Source of the DNA: G965277745 sp965277745
GTDB lineage: Bacteria > Pseudomonadota > Gammaproteobacteria > Cardiobacteriales > Cardiobacteriaceae
Direction: 5' to 3'
Assembly (NCBI GenBank): GCA_965277745.1
Contig: OZ255837.1
Span: 682,001-746,000 of the forward strand
DNA: 64,000 nucleotides
A program made the position numbers and the translations under genes. This document shows, in pieces, positions 27,827 through 37,768 of the stretch; the first letter of the stretch is position 1; every line of letters starts with the position of its first letter. The notes under the pieces were generated by a model, which made no database searches, was not told the DNA's origin, and saw only the letters and a program-made list of their open reading frames with translations.

Positions 27827-28339
27827 CGCGAAAAGTCCTGGCGCGGGTCATCTCTCATCAAGAAAAAATAGAGAACGGTTGCGATCATAAATGCAGAGAA
27901 CGGAAAACGCGCTTTCTCCATCAAACGGTCCCGCCGCTTTTTTCTGTCTTCGCTTTCTCTTTGATTCGATGCCCTGCGGCGCAGGCTCGGGATTCTCCAT
28001 CCGTCTTGTTTTGTCTCTTGTACTCCTGATAATTCTTGTGAACATGCGGTTTTCCAGCTTTCCCCATTTGTCTGTCACTTCCCGAAGTCTCGCACCGGCA
28101 GGATCGGAAAAATCATTGATGAAATGATCGAATCGGGTCGAAGGAATACTTGATCCCCCCTTTGCCGCTCATCGAGTCGTCACGCCGACCGAGCGCTGTC
28201 AGAGTTCGTTCATTGTGCTGCAAGTGGATTTGTCCTTCCACTCCTTGAAAATTTTCTCCTTTTTTAATTGATTATGCGCAAACACGATCATGCCGATAAG
28301 CGTTACAATGCCCGAGAACCGGATCGACCAAGGCTGACT
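27827..28339. other. Intergenic region before nagA
   Basis: About 510 bp without a supportable gene. Open frames of 70-80 codons on both strands have low-complexity composition and no ribosome sites. A TACAAT at about 28303 could be the nagA -10 box, but no well-spaced -35 is evident. Confidence 0.5.
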
Positions 28340-29461
28340 ATGACAACCTACTACTGCGGCGCGCGTATTTTCAACGACGGCAATTTGCTGGAAGATTTCG
28401 CTTTGGCGGTCAAAAACGGTAAAACGACCCATATTTTGCCGCAAAAAGAGATTCCCGAACAAAGCGCCTGCAAAACTCTGTCGGGCGGCATTTTGACCCC
28501 GGGCTTCGTTGAAACCCAGGCCAACGGCGGGGGCGGCGTGTTGATCAACGAGGGATACGCCGCCGCCGGATTGAAAACCGTCCTCGCCGCCCATCGCCGC
28601 TTCGGCACGGTCGCCATGCTGCCGACCTTCATCACCGACAGCAAGGAAAAATACCACGCGGCCATCGACAGCATCGCCCAAGGCGTTCGCGACGGGATCG
28701 CCGGTCTGATCGGCGGACATTTCGAAGGCCCCTTCCTGAACGCTGAAAAGAAAGGCACGCATAACCCGCAATACCTGCGCCAACCCGACGAAGAAGATTT
28801 CGCCTGCTACGAGCGCAACGCCGAATATCTTCGACACAGTATCCTTTCCCTCGCCCCGGAATGCGTTCCCGCCGGCACGATCGCGAGAATCAAGGCGACC
28901 TTTCCATGCATTCAAATGGCGCACAGCATGGCGACTCACGAGGACTTGCAGCGCGCCTATGGCGAGGGGCTTACCGGTGTTACCCATCTTTACAACGCCA
29001 TGCGCCCGATGCAGGGGCGTGATCCCGGCCCGATCGGCAGCGCCGCCGAGCTGGGCCTTGCCTGCGGGATCATCGCCGACGGCATCCACAGCCATCCTTT
29101 CGCCCTGGCAAACGCCTACCGCAGTATCGGCGCGGATCGACTGATACTGGTCACCGATTCAATGCACACCATCGGCGCGCCGGAGATTGACGAATTCATG
29201 CTGATGGGGGTGAAAGTCTTCGTCGAATCCGATCGTCTGGTCAACGAGTTCGGCTCGCTTGCCGGCGCGCATATCACCCAACTGCAATGTGTAAAAAATG
29301 CCGTGCGTTTCATGCACGCCGATATCCGCAGCGCACTGAAAATGGCGGTTTCCACGCCGGCGCGCTACGTCAGACGCGCTGATTTGGCGCAAATCGTGGC
29401 GCGCGAGGCAAAAGACATTCTGTGGCTGGACGACGCCCTGAATCTTGCCCCCTGGCGCTGA
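28340..29461 (+). CDS. nagA: N-acetylglucosamine-6-phosphate deacetylase
   Basis: Amidohydrolase that deacetylates GlcNAc-6-P to GlcN-6-P, in amino-sugar catabolism and cell-wall recycling. 373 aa. Motifs: LTPGFVETQANGGGGV (~50), GHFEGPFLNAEKKGTHNP (~123; catalytic metal Glu), MAHSMATHEDL (~196), GVTHLYNAMRPMQG (~216) and LVTDSMHTIG (~268; catalytic Asp). Start chosen at MTTYYCGARIFNDG. No nagB or transporter adjoins it. Confidence 0.94.
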   Translation: MTTYYCGARIFNDGNLLEDFALAVKNGKTTHILPQKEIPEQSACKTLSGGILTPGFVETQANGGGGVLINEGYAAAGLKTVLAAHRRFGTVAMLPTFITDSKEKYHAAIDSIAQGVRDGIAGLIGGHFEGPFLNAEKKGTHNPQYLRQPDEEDFACYERNAEYLRHSILSLAPECVPAGTIARIKATFPCIQMAHSMATHEDLQRAYGEGLTGVTHLYNAMRPMQGRDPGPIGSAAELGLACGIIADGIHSHPFALANAYRSIGADRLILVTDSMHTIGAPEIDEFMLMGVKVFVESDRLVNEFGSLAGAHITQLQCVKNAVRFMHADIRSALKMAVSTPARYVRRADLAQIVAREAKDILWLDDALNLAPWR

Positions 29462-29688
29462 ATATCGTATGCGCCGCTTGCGCTGTCGGCGCGCTTTCGA
29501 TTGCGGGCGCGAAAATATGCATCTGAAAAAAGGCCGCGAAGACCCATACCTGAAAGCGCGTTATGACCTTCCCCGTCGGATTCCGCTTGCACCAAGATAA
29601 GCGTTGCGATCCCTGTCCGTTTTTCGCGATGACAGCGGAGCGATCGACCCAAAACGCTGATGCACGTATCGAAGAAGCGTGTGCGACG

Positions 29689-30696
29689 TTAGCCGCCGCG
29701 ACGGACTTCGGTTAACCAACCATAGGGATCGGGGCTTCTGCCATACTGAATATCGGTCATTGATGTGCGCAGTTCGAGTCCCTTCAATTGTCGGGTAAGC
29801 GCTATTTTCTCTCCGTCGATTATCAAGGCGGTCACCGGAGACAAGACAGCGGCCGTACCGGTCAGAACCGCTTCAGCACCGTTTTTGATTTTCTCGCGCA
29901 GTTCCTCTACGGTGAAATCACGTTCTTCCACGTTATAGCCGTTGTCTCTTGCAAGCCGCAGCAGACTGTCACGGGTCACCCCATGAAGAAATTCACGACT
30001 CAAGCCTTTGGTGAGAAGGGTGTTGCCGTCTATCAGGACGAAGTTGGCGGCACCGGTTTCCTGGACATCGCCGTGCGGGCAGAAAAGCACCTGATCGGCG
30101 CCGTATGTTTTTTTGGCCTGCATCGTCCAGTGCAGCGCGCAGGCATAGTTGCCGCCGCTTTTGACGCTGCCCATGTGCGGCGCGCAGCGTTGATTTTCCG
30201 TTTCGACGAGGAGGGTCAACGGCGAACCCTGTCTGAAATAATCGCCACTCGGAGAAGCCAATACCAAGAGCACGGCGTCCCGCGCGGGACAGGCGGCATT
30301 GCCGATCAGCGGATCGCTGCCAAGGAGCAGGGGGCGAATGTAGAGACTTCCGCGTTCATCCGGCACCTCGGCGCGGGCACGACGCACCAGTTCGACAATC
30401 ATCGTTTGCAACTGCTCCTTGTCCGGCGGCACGAGATAAAGCGCTTCCGCGCTCTTGCGCATTCTCTCGACATGCGCCTCGAGGCGGAAAATGTGAACGC
30501 TGTCATCGCCGTGGCGGAAAGCCTTCATTCCTTCGAACACCGCGCTGCCGTAATGCAGAGCATGAGCCGCCGGATGTAGGGTGAGTCTGTCGCTCGCCTG
30601 CCAGCGGGTGGGAGACCAACAGTCATTGGTGAAAAAAGCGATCGGCATTTGGTGATGGAAAACGCTTCCGAAAACTTCGGGAATCGGCTTACTCAT
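29689..30696 (-). CDS. ilvE: Branched-chain amino acid aminotransferase
   Basis: PLP fold-type IV transaminase, last step of Val/Leu/Ile synthesis. Large (beta-family) form, 335 aa from the ATG with AAAGAGAG upstream; an ATG six codons earlier is the alternative. Motifs: ALHYGSAVFEGMKAFRH (~46), SLYIRPLLLGSDP (~119), catalytic lysine in MGSVKSGGNYACAL (~178) and GDVQETGAANFVLID (~207). The convergent gap to nagA (227 bp) shows no gene. Confidence 0.94.
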   Translation of the reverse strand: MSKPIPEVFGSVFHHQMPIAFFTNDCWSPTRWQASDRLTLHPAAHALHYGSAVFEGMKAFRHGDDSVHIFRLEAHVERMRKSAEALYLVPPDKEQLQTMIVELVRRARAEVPDERGSLYIRPLLLGSDPLIGNAACPARDAVLLVLASPSGDYFRQGSPLTLLVETENQRCAPHMGSVKSGGNYACALHWTMQAKKTYGADQVLFCPHGDVQETGAANFVLIDGNTLLTKGLSREFLHGVTRDSLLRLARDNGYNVEERDFTVEELREKIKNGAEAVLTGTAAVLSPVTALIIDGEKIALTRQLKGLELRTSMTDIQYGRSPDPYGWLTEVRRGG

Positions 30697-30738
30697 GGGA
30701 ACTCTCTTTTTCATGACCCGGACGCCGCGCGATCCGTA

Positions 30739-31536
30739 TCAAAAAACGACCGCCGCCACAACAGCACAGACGGTCATCGCAAACAGAATCCAGCGCAGCG
30801 CGTTTTTCTTAATGGCCAACGCACATTTCACGCCGATCGCGGCACCAATGGCATTACCAATGCCTAATATTATACCCACCCGCCACAAAACTTGCTCTCG
30901 GAGGAGAAAAACAAGCAGGGCGAAACTGGTAAAGGCCAGTGTACAAACCAGTTTGAGCGCATTGGAACGAATCAGATCATAACGCAAACTGCCGGCAAGC
31001 ACTGTAATCAGGACAAAACCGACACCCGCTTGCACAAAGCCCCCATACAGACCGCCAAGGTACAGCCAGAAAAACGCGCCGCGCGTTTGCGCCACAGATC
31101 GGGCTTCCCCCGCGCCCGGCAAAATGGTTTGCGGGCGAAACAGCGTCAAGACCGCGACGGCGAGCATCGTGCCGAGTAAGACGATTTTCACCAGACGGGC
31201 TTCGTCGATCCCGCCGAGCCACGGTATTAGGCGGATAAGCACATCGAGTTCGGCGGCGAGTAACGCCCCGCAGACACCACCGGCAACAGTTGGCAAAAGG
31301 ATCATCGCCAGATCGGCGGTCGGCAGATAGCCGGATCGGTGAAATCCGCGGATACCGACCACGGCCTGCATCCAGATACCGACGCGATTGGTCGCGTTGG
31401 CAACTTGAGGATCGAGGCCGAGCACCATCAAAAGCGGTAGAATCAGATTGGAACCGCCGCCAGCAAGGACGTTGACGATACCCGCGAAAATGCCGAGGAT
31501 AATAAGGAGCACGGCATCGAAAAAATCGCCCACCAT
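30739..31536 (-). CDS. TSUP (TauE/SafE) family permease
   Basis: 265-aa membrane protein with about eight helices in two repeats: IVNVLAGGGSNLILPLLMVL and NATNRVGIWMQAVVG in the first half, YGGFVQAGVGFVLITVLAG in the second. The family exports sulfite, sulfonates or related anions; the substrate here is unknown. It starts one base after the stop of the SPOR protein, third in the argS operon. Confidence 0.88.
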   Translation of the reverse strand: MVGDFFDAVLLIILGIFAGIVNVLAGGGSNLILPLLMVLGLDPQVANATNRVGIWMQAVVGIRGFHRSGYLPTADLAMILLPTVAGGVCGALLAAELDVLIRLIPWLGGIDEARLVKIVLLGTMLAVAVLTLFRPQTILPGAGEARSVAQTRGAFFWLYLGGLYGGFVQAGVGFVLITVLAGSLRYDLIRSNALKLVCTLAFTSFALLVFLLREQVLWRVGIILGIGNAIGAAIGVKCALAIKKNALRWILFAMTVCAVVAAVVF

Positions 31537-31537
31537 C

Positions 31538-32083
31538 TTAATTGACGTAAACCTTGAAAACGGTTTCCGCTCCTTCCCGTGTCAACTTTTTCTGGATGTC
31601 CAATGCCTGATCACGATCTGCATAAGGACCGATCTGCACGAGATGTATCTCGCCATTTCGGACGATTCGCACGGGATAATCACGCAGGATCATCCGCGCC
31701 CGGATATTCTCGGCAGCATGGCGCTCGCGGAAGGCGCCGATCTGAATGCAATAATTCCGTCCCTCGATTCGAGGTTTTTTTTCCGCATTCGCCTTCGCCT
31801 CGACTTCACCTTTTATTTCCTCATGCCGTTTTTTCAGTTCGTCGTAGAAACTGTATTTCGCTTTTTCCTCTCGTCGTTGCGTGCTTCGCGGAGCAGCCTG
31901 CACACCATTTACCGACAGCAGGGAAGGAGAAGTGGACGGAAAAAACAAATGATAGACAATGAAAAACAAAATCAAGGCAATCAGGATCAACAGGAAGGTG
32001 CCGAGAAGACGCTGCTTCTGGCGATGTCGATCATTTCTCGGTGCTTTCCGGCGCGACTTGCGCCGGGTTGTTTTGTTACTCAC
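31538..32083 (-). CDS. SPOR-domain membrane protein (FtsN-like)
   Basis: 181-aa bitopic protein: Arg/Lys-rich cytoplasmic N-terminus, one membrane helix (LLGTFLLILIALILFFIVY), a periplasmic linker and a C-terminal SPOR domain (RNYCIQIGAFRERHAAENIR to TVFKVYVN). SPOR domains bind denuded septal peptidoglycan. The layout is that of FtsN, and argS-ftsN neighbourhood is common in gammaproteobacteria (there often beside priA), so it is probably the division protein. The GTG start overlaps the argS stop (GTGA). Confidence 0.8.
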   Translation of the reverse strand: MSNKTTRRKSRRKAPRNDRHRQKQRLLGTFLLILIALILFFIVYHLFFPSTSPSLLSVNGVQAAPRSTQRREEKAKYSFYDELKKRHEEIKGEVEAKANAEKKPRIEGRNYCIQIGAFRERHAAENIRARMILRDYPVRIVRNGEIHLVQIGPYADRDQALDIQKKLTREGAETVFKVYVN

Positions 32084-33858
32084 ATCTTTGCCCTCGCGGT
32101 TACGCCGACGATGCGCAGGCCGTTGCGCAACACCTGCCCGACACACCAGGTAAGGAGCAGACGCGCCTCGCGTAATTCCTTGTCTTCGTGGAGTACTTTG
32201 TATCCGGCGTCGTAGAATTGATGCCAGGTGGTAGCGAGATCGCGCAGATAATGGATCACCTGATGCGGAGCAAACCCGCGGGCGGCACAAACAATGACCT
32301 CCGGATAACGGCGCATCGCGTTGATCAACATGGTCTCTTCGGCTTCATGAAGGGTGTTACGGTATGAAAGCGCCGCCTTCGGCACGAAGGAATGGCCGTT
32401 TTCAGCAGCTTTTTCGAGGATGCGGCAAGTACGGGCATGTGCGTATTGCACATAATAAAAAGGATTCTCTTTGCTGTTCGAGACCGCGAGATCAAGATCG
32501 AAATCGAGATGTTGTTCGGGTTTACGCATCACATAGAAAAAACGGGCCGCGTCGCTGCCGACCTGTTTCACCAACGCGCTTAAGGGAACAAATTCCCCGG
32601 AACGGGTACTCATCTGCATTTTTTCACCATTGCGGTAAAGCACGGCGAACTGCACCAGGGCGACGATCAACTTGGACGGATCGAGGTTCAAAGCGGCAAG
32701 CGAGGCCTTCACCCGCGCCAGATATCCGTGGTGATCGGCACCGAATATGTCGATCATATGATCGTAGCCGCGTTCGTACTTGTCGAGATGATAGGCGATA
32801 TCGGAGGCGAAGTACGTCGTCACGCCATTTTTACGGCGCACTACGCGATCTTTTTCGTCCCCGAAGCGTTTTGCCTCGAACCAGGTCGCCCCGTCCTTTT
32901 CGTAGAGATAGCCGCCAGCGGCCAACTTTTCCAGGGTTTTGTCGACTTTGCCACTGGCGAACAGTTCCCGTTCGCCGTACCAACGGTCGAAGTGCACCCC
33001 GAATGCGGTCAAATCATAACGGATACTGGTGACTCCGCTTGTCAGCGCGCGGGAAAACACTTTGTCATAGTCTTCTTTCCCAAGGACCGAGCGCATCGCG
33101 GCGATCGCCGCATCGATCCAGCGGTCGCGGGCGCCGTCATCGGTTTCCGCCTCTGACCACGCCCCCCCCCCTTGCGGCAGCCATTCCTCCAACGCGCGCG
33201 CCAGAGAAGCGCCCTCTTCGTGGCGCAAAGACTCCGCGATGGCGATCACATAGTCCCCGCGGTAAAGCCCTTGCGGCAACCGACGAGCGACATCGCATAG
33301 CTGCAGATAACGCCAGTAGACCGACAAGGCGAGAATGTCCATCTGCCGACCGGCATCGTTTACATAATATTCTTTTTCAACGAGATTGCCGTTCGCCTTG
33401 AGGAGATTGGCCAGTGAATCGCCGTAGGCGGCGCCGCGGCCATGACCGACATGCAACGGACCGGTCGGATTGGCGGAGACGAATTCAATCAGTACCCGGG
33501 CGGGCTTTTTCTGGCGGCGACGGCCAAAGGCGGCACCGCGCTCGACGACCGCGCAAAGCACGCCGGTGATGCTGTCACGGGACAAACGCACATTGATGAA
33601 ACCGGGGCCGGCCACTTCCATTCCCGCCACGCTCGCCATCAACGGCACGCACACCACCAGCTCATCGGCCAACTGGCGGGGGTTCATGTTGAAGATTTTC
33701 GCGTATTTCAACGCGATATTGCTGGCGTAATCTCCGTGCGCCGGATCTTTGCAACGTTCGATATCAATGGAGCGATCGAGTGACTGTACGCTTACTCCAT
33801 GGGCGTTGGCGACGAGAATCAGTGCCGAACTCAGCCCGTCTTGAATTTCCGATTTCAA
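32080..33858 (-). CDS. argS: Arginyl-tRNA synthetase
   Basis: Class I synthetase charging tRNA-Arg. HIGH-type motif in NPTGPLHVGHGRGAAYG (~125) and KMSKS-type motif in KMQMSTRSGEFV; the N-terminal Add-1 and C-terminal DALR domains (FYYVQYAHARTCRILE) are present. No ATG fits. The TTG at 33858 with AAAGAGAGAC upstream gives 592 aa, close to the usual length. The operon continues with the SPOR protein and TSUP permease. Confidence 0.92.
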   Translation of the reverse strand: MKSEIQDGLSSALILVANAHGVSVQSLDRSIDIERCKDPAHGDYASNIALKYAKIFNMNPRQLADELVVCVPLMASVAGMEVAGPGFINVRLSRDSITGVLCAVVERGAAFGRRRQKKPARVLIEFVSANPTGPLHVGHGRGAAYGDSLANLLKANGNLVEKEYYVNDAGRQMDILALSVYWRYLQLCDVARRLPQGLYRGDYVIAIAESLRHEEGASLARALEEWLPQGGGAWSEAETDDGARDRWIDAAIAAMRSVLGKEDYDKVFSRALTSGVTSIRYDLTAFGVHFDRWYGERELFASGKVDKTLEKLAAGGYLYEKDGATWFEAKRFGDEKDRVVRRKNGVTTYFASDIAYHLDKYERGYDHMIDIFGADHHGYLARVKASLAALNLDPSKLIVALVQFAVLYRNGEKMQMSTRSGEFVPLSALVKQVGSDAARFFYVMRKPEQHLDFDLDLAVSNSKENPFYYVQYAHARTCRILEKAAENGHSFVPKAALSYRNTLHEAEETMLINAMRRYPEVIVCAARGFAPHQVIHYLRDLATTWHQFYDAGYKVLHEDKELREARLLLTWCVGQVLRNGLRIVGVTARAKM

Positions 33859-33952
33859 CAAGTCTCTCTTTATCGTTACGGTAATTTGGATTATTTTACC
33901 GTGAACCCCGTGAAAACGAAATCCTATCAATCGGCGGCGGTGCTGGCGCGCC

Positions 33953-36112
33953 TTATTCCATCCACTGCGGATCGACATCAATTCCGACGCGCACGCCAAA
34001 CGCTTTCCCCTGGGCGATCAGCCATCGGTTGAGCTCCGGCAATTCGCGCTGTAGCACGGCGCGGCGCGGCGCCTGCACGATCAGCTGAGCACGTTGCTCG
34101 CCGTCTTTTCTCGCGATCAACGCCGGTGCCGGGCCGAGCCAGCGCCAGTCGCCGCCGATCCCCGCCAAGTGCGCTCCATCACGAGTCATGCAAAGTGCCT
34201 GCATGGCGCGTTTTTCCTCGCGATGACGGGCATAGAGCAATGCCTGCGCCGAATAAGGGGGCAGATCGCCCTGCGCGCGCAGTTGCATAAGCCGTTTCGC
34301 CGTTTCTTCATACGGCGCGCGCAATGCTTGAAATACCGGATGACCGGGCTGGCTCGTCTGAATCCAGATATGCCCCGAACTTTCTCGTCCGGCTCTGCCG
34401 CCGACCTGCACCAATAGCTGGGCGAGCCGTTCCTCGGCGCGAAAATCAGTACTGTAGAAAGCCTGATCGGCGTCGATCACGGCAACCAGTTGCAGCGCCG
34501 GGAAATGGTGTCCTTTGGAAAGCCATTGTGTACCGAGAATGATATCGACCTCGTGTTTTGCGACTTGCGCGAGCGCCGCGTTGAATTGTCTCGCCGTGGT
34601 AAAGACGTCGCTATCGACACGCAACACCCGCGCTTCGGGAAACTGGAATTTCACCGTCTGCTCAAGGCGTTGCGTGCCCATGCCGACCATCTGTAGATCG
34701 CGCTTGCCGCACGCCGGACAATTGACGGGCAAAGGCCGATCACGCCCGCAATGGTGACAGATTAAACGGCGGCTCTGGGTATGTGCCGTCATGTGCGTGT
34801 CGCAGGCATCGCAGCAGCTTTTCCAACCGCAGTTGCCGCAGCGCAGCACCGGTGCATAACCGCGGTGATTGAGAAAGAGCATGACCTGATGATTTTGCCG
34901 CAATTGCCGCCGCATTTCCTTGATCAAGCGCATGGAAAGCCCGCCGATGCGATGATCGTTGGTGATAGCGTCCAAGGTGATCCGCGGCGGCGCCGCCGCG
35001 ATCACCCGTTCGCCGATCACGAGACGGCGCCAGCGGCCTTTGGCAATCTGCGCATAGCTTTCCAAAGAAGGGGTCGCCGATCCAAGCAGCACCGGTACCC
35101 CATGCATCCGCGCACGTACCACGGCCATGTCGCGGGCCTGATAGCGCAGGCCGTCCTGTTGTTTGTAGCCGCGATCATGGGCTTCATCGACAATAATTCC
35201 GGCAAGATCGACAAAAGAAGTGAACAAAGCAGAACGGGTCCCGATCATGACCCGAGCGTCACCCGCACGAATCGCTTGCCAAGCGCGCAGTTTGGCGGCC
35301 TCGCTCATTCCCGAATGCTGGATGACGCAAAGCCCCGGCAAGCGCGCTTGCAAACGTCGGTAGAGCGTCTCGGCCAGGCCGATTTCCGGGGCCAGAAGCA
35401 GCGCCTGACGGTTCCGACGGATGAGTTGTTCCAAAAAGCGAACATAGATTTCCGTTTTCCCCGAGCCGGTGACGGCATCAAGGACATCCACGGAAAAGCC
35501 ACGACGCTTTCGCAATTCGCTCAAAACCGACGCCTGGGCAGCGCTTGGCGTAAACGCCGGCGTCACAAAAGGCGGATACGCCGGCAAAAACGCCTCGCGA
35601 ACCGCTACCCAGCCACGTGCGACCAGTCCGGCCATCCAGGCGGGAGAAACCCCGAATCTGGCACGGAGAATATCGAGTGAGGTTTCCCCATGAGCAAGAC
35701 ACGCGAGGACTTTGCGCTGTTTACTGCCCGGTTTTCCTGCAAGCCGCTCGCGCCCTGCGTGACAAAGCGTGTAAAATGGAGTCAGTGTCCGCGTATTGCT
35801 GATTCCGCGCGTAAGGGCATTGGGCAATGCCGCCTGGACAACTTCACCGAAAGGGTGCTGATAGTAACGGCCAACATAGCGCAGAAACCCCATCAGTTTT
35901 GCATCGATGACCGGTGTCTCGTCGAGCACCTCGATAACCGCTTTGACCTCTCTATCCGGCTCCGACCGTGCCTCAGCGCAGACCACGCCAACCAGAGAGA
36001 GCGTGCCGAAAGGCACGCGCACGCGCACGCCCGGCACAAGCGAAGTGACGTGGCGATAGGTGAATTCAACGAACAACGGCCGCGGCAAAGCGACCGCGAC
36101 AAAAGCGCTCAT
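33953..36112 (-). CDS. priA: Primosomal protein N' (replication restart helicase)
   Basis: 3'-5' superfamily 2 helicase that reloads the replisome at collapsed forks. 719 aa. Walker A AVTGSGKTEIY (~215), Walker B IIVDEAHDRGYKQQDG (~306; DEAH where most PriA have DEEH), GSATPSLES (~340), two zinc clusters CGNCGWKSCCDAC and CHHCG...CPACG (~427-470), and motif VI VGGRAGRESSG (~567). Lies upstream of argS in the same direction with 94 bp between, and divergent from znuC. Confidence 0.96.
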   Translation of the reverse strand: MSAFVAVALPRPLFVEFTYRHVTSLVPGVRVRVPFGTLSLVGVVCAEARSEPDREVKAVIEVLDETPVIDAKLMGFLRYVGRYYQHPFGEVVQAALPNALTRGISNTRTLTPFYTLCHAGRERLAGKPGSKQRKVLACLAHGETSLDILRARFGVSPAWMAGLVARGWVAVREAFLPAYPPFVTPAFTPSAAQASVLSELRKRRGFSVDVLDAVTGSGKTEIYVRFLEQLIRRNRQALLLAPEIGLAETLYRRLQARLPGLCVIQHSGMSEAAKLRAWQAIRAGDARVMIGTRSALFTSFVDLAGIIVDEAHDRGYKQQDGLRYQARDMAVVRARMHGVPVLLGSATPSLESYAQIAKGRWRRLVIGERVIAAAPPRITLDAITNDHRIGGLSMRLIKEMRRQLRQNHQVMLFLNHRGYAPVLRCGNCGWKSCCDACDTHMTAHTQSRRLICHHCGRDRPLPVNCPACGKRDLQMVGMGTQRLEQTVKFQFPEARVLRVDSDVFTTARQFNAALAQVAKHEVDIILGTQWLSKGHHFPALQLVAVIDADQAFYSTDFRAEERLAQLLVQVGGRAGRESSGHIWIQTSQPGHPVFQALRAPYEETAKRLMQLRAQGDLPPYSAQALLYARHREEKRAMQALCMTRDGAHLAGIGGDWRWLGPAPALIARKDGEQRAQLIVQAPRRAVLQRELPELNRWLIAQGKAFGVRVGIDVDPQWME

Positions 36113-36143
36113 TCTGTTATGCTACTCCTAAAGACAGTCATCT

Positions 36144-36158
36144 TGTTATACTATTACA
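36144..36158. promoter_or_regulatory. Candidate Zur operator upstream of znuCB
   Basis: Near-palindrome TGTTATA-C-TATTACA, in the 77-bp gap between divergent priA and znuC, 32 bp before the znuC start. It resembles the gammaproteobacterial Zur box (TGTTATA half-sites). Binding by Zur is inferred from the pattern and the zinc-transport genes. Confidence 0.6.
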
Positions 36159-36189
36159 CTTTTTCTTCGAAGAGACACGCTGCGACCCC

Positions 36190-36897
36190 ATGCCCGAGGC
36201 TTTCCTGATCAACGCCGACCGTCTTGCTTACCAACGTGGCAAGCACACCATTTTACATGACATAAGTTTCACCCTGAGCGAACGCGAATTACTCACCATC
36301 GTCGGCCCGAACGGTGCGGGCAAAAGCACCTTGCTCAAATTGCTCCTTGGCCATCTTGCCCCGAGCGAGGGTCGCATCCGGCGCAAAAGAGGGCTGGCGA
36401 TGGCCTATGTACCGCAGCAGTTTCAAGTGCCGCCCGATCTCCCGATCACCATGCGCCGCTTTCTGCGCGATATCGCGGGTGCGGCACAAGCACCGATTCT
36501 CGCCACATTGGGAATCGCGGGATTGCTCGATTGCCCCCTGCAAACGCTCTCCGGCGGGGAAACCCAACGCCTCCTGCTCGCCCGTGCCATGCTCCTTGAC
36601 CGCGATCTGATCGTGCTCGACGAACCGGCCGCCGGCATCGACCCCGCCTCGCTCGGCAGCTATTACCAAACGATTCGCGACTACCAGCTACAACGAGGCT
36701 GTGCGATTGTCCTCGTCTCCCATGACTTGCATCTGGTGATGGCGGCGAGCGATCGTGTGCTTTGCATCAACGGCCACATCTGCTGTTCCGGCGTGCCGCA
36801 GGATGTCATGGCCGACCCCATATTTGCAAATCTTACCGGTAACTACCGTGAAACCATCGGTTTTTACAATCACCATCACCGACACACTCACCGATGA
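36190..36897 (+). CDS. znuC: Zinc ABC transporter ATP-binding protein
   Basis: Cytoplasmic ATPase of the zinc uptake system, 235 aa. Walker A IVGPNGAGKSTLL (~37), signature LSGGETQRLLLARAM (~119), Walker B LIVLDEPAAGID (~139) and switch His in VSHDLH. The C-terminus ends in a His-rich tail (HHHRHTHR) that could bind zinc. The stop overlaps the znuB ATG (ATGA). No znuA binding protein is in the window; manganese specificity cannot be excluded from sequence alone. Confidence 0.9.
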   Translation: MPEAFLINADRLAYQRGKHTILHDISFTLSERELLTIVGPNGAGKSTLLKLLLGHLAPSEGRIRRKRGLAMAYVPQQFQVPPDLPITMRRFLRDIAGAAQAPILATLGIAGLLDCPLQTLSGGETQRLLLARAMLLDRDLIVLDEPAAGIDPASLGSYYQTIRDYQLQRGCAIVLVSHDLHLVMAASDRVLCINGHICCSGVPQDVMADPIFANLTGNYRETIGFYNHHHRHTHR

Positions 36898-37709
36898 GCC
36901 TATTCTACAACTTCGTTATCATTCCCTGGCTGTGCGCCTTGCTTACCGCCACCAGCGCCGCGCCACTCGGCAGCCTGATCAGCTGGCGGCGGCTGATCTT
37001 TTTCGGTGAAGCACTGGCGCATGCTTCCCTGCTAGGCATCGCCCTGTCCCTTTATTGTGGCTGGCCACTGTATCTCGGCATTTGGCTTGTCATTTTTTTG
37101 ATCGTGATCCTGCTCTATCTGATCAAGCGTCACAGCAAAACCGATCCCAACAATATCCTCGGCAGTCTCGCCCACCTGATGCTCGCGCTTGGCTTGATCG
37201 CCATCGCCAAAATGGAGAATATTCGCACCGACCTGATGGGCTATCTGTTCGGTGACATTTTATCGACGAGGCAATCCGATTTGCTGATCATCACCTCGGT
37301 AAGCGTAATCACGCTGCTGCTCATACGGCGCCTTTGGCAGCCACTCATTTTACAAACGCTCAACAGCGATATCGCGAAAACGGAAGATCCGAAGAAGGCG
37401 CGAAATCACGAACTACTCTTTCTTCTCATTGTCGGCATTTTTGTCGGAATCATGGTGCAGTTTCTCGGAATGATGCTCGTCATGGCTTTTCTGATTCTGC
37501 CAGTGCAGACAGCCAATCCGCTCGCCAAAACGCCGGAACAGTGTGTCCTGCTCGCCTGTCTTTTCTCCGGGTTCAGCACCACTGTGGGCGTATGGTCGGC
37601 CTATCGCTGGGACCTACCACTATCGCCCGCGATCGTCGCTTTTCTGGGAGGGAATTATCTGCTTGTTCATCTCCTGTGCTTCCTCTCTCAGCGACGCAAA
37701 ACTCTTTGA
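36894..37709 (+). CDS. znuB: Zinc ABC transporter permease
   Basis: ABC-3 family inner-membrane permease, 271 aa with 7-8 helices. Features: SWRRLIFFGEALAHASLLGI (~26-45), MGYLFGDIL (~117) and MMLVMAFLILPVQTANPLA (~194-212). Translationally coupled to znuC by a 4-bp overlap. Confidence 0.9.
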   Translation: MSLFYNFVIIPWLCALLTATSAAPLGSLISWRRLIFFGEALAHASLLGIALSLYCGWPLYLGIWLVIFLIVILLYLIKRHSKTDPNNILGSLAHLMLALGLIAIAKMENIRTDLMGYLFGDILSTRQSDLLIITSVSVITLLLIRRLWQPLILQTLNSDIAKTEDPKKARNHELLFLLIVGIFVGIMVQFLGMMLVMAFLILPVQTANPLAKTPEQCVLLACLFSGFSTTVGVWSAYRWDLPLSPAIVAFLGGNYLLVHLLCFLSQRRKTL

Positions 37710-37768
37710 CTTGTGCACAAGGTTCGGCTAAAATTTCGCGATTTTCAATCGATCGAACGGAGTATGTC

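Noticed and set aside
27848..28127. Open frames on both strands before nagA
   Set aside because: Low-complexity, no start signals, no homology.
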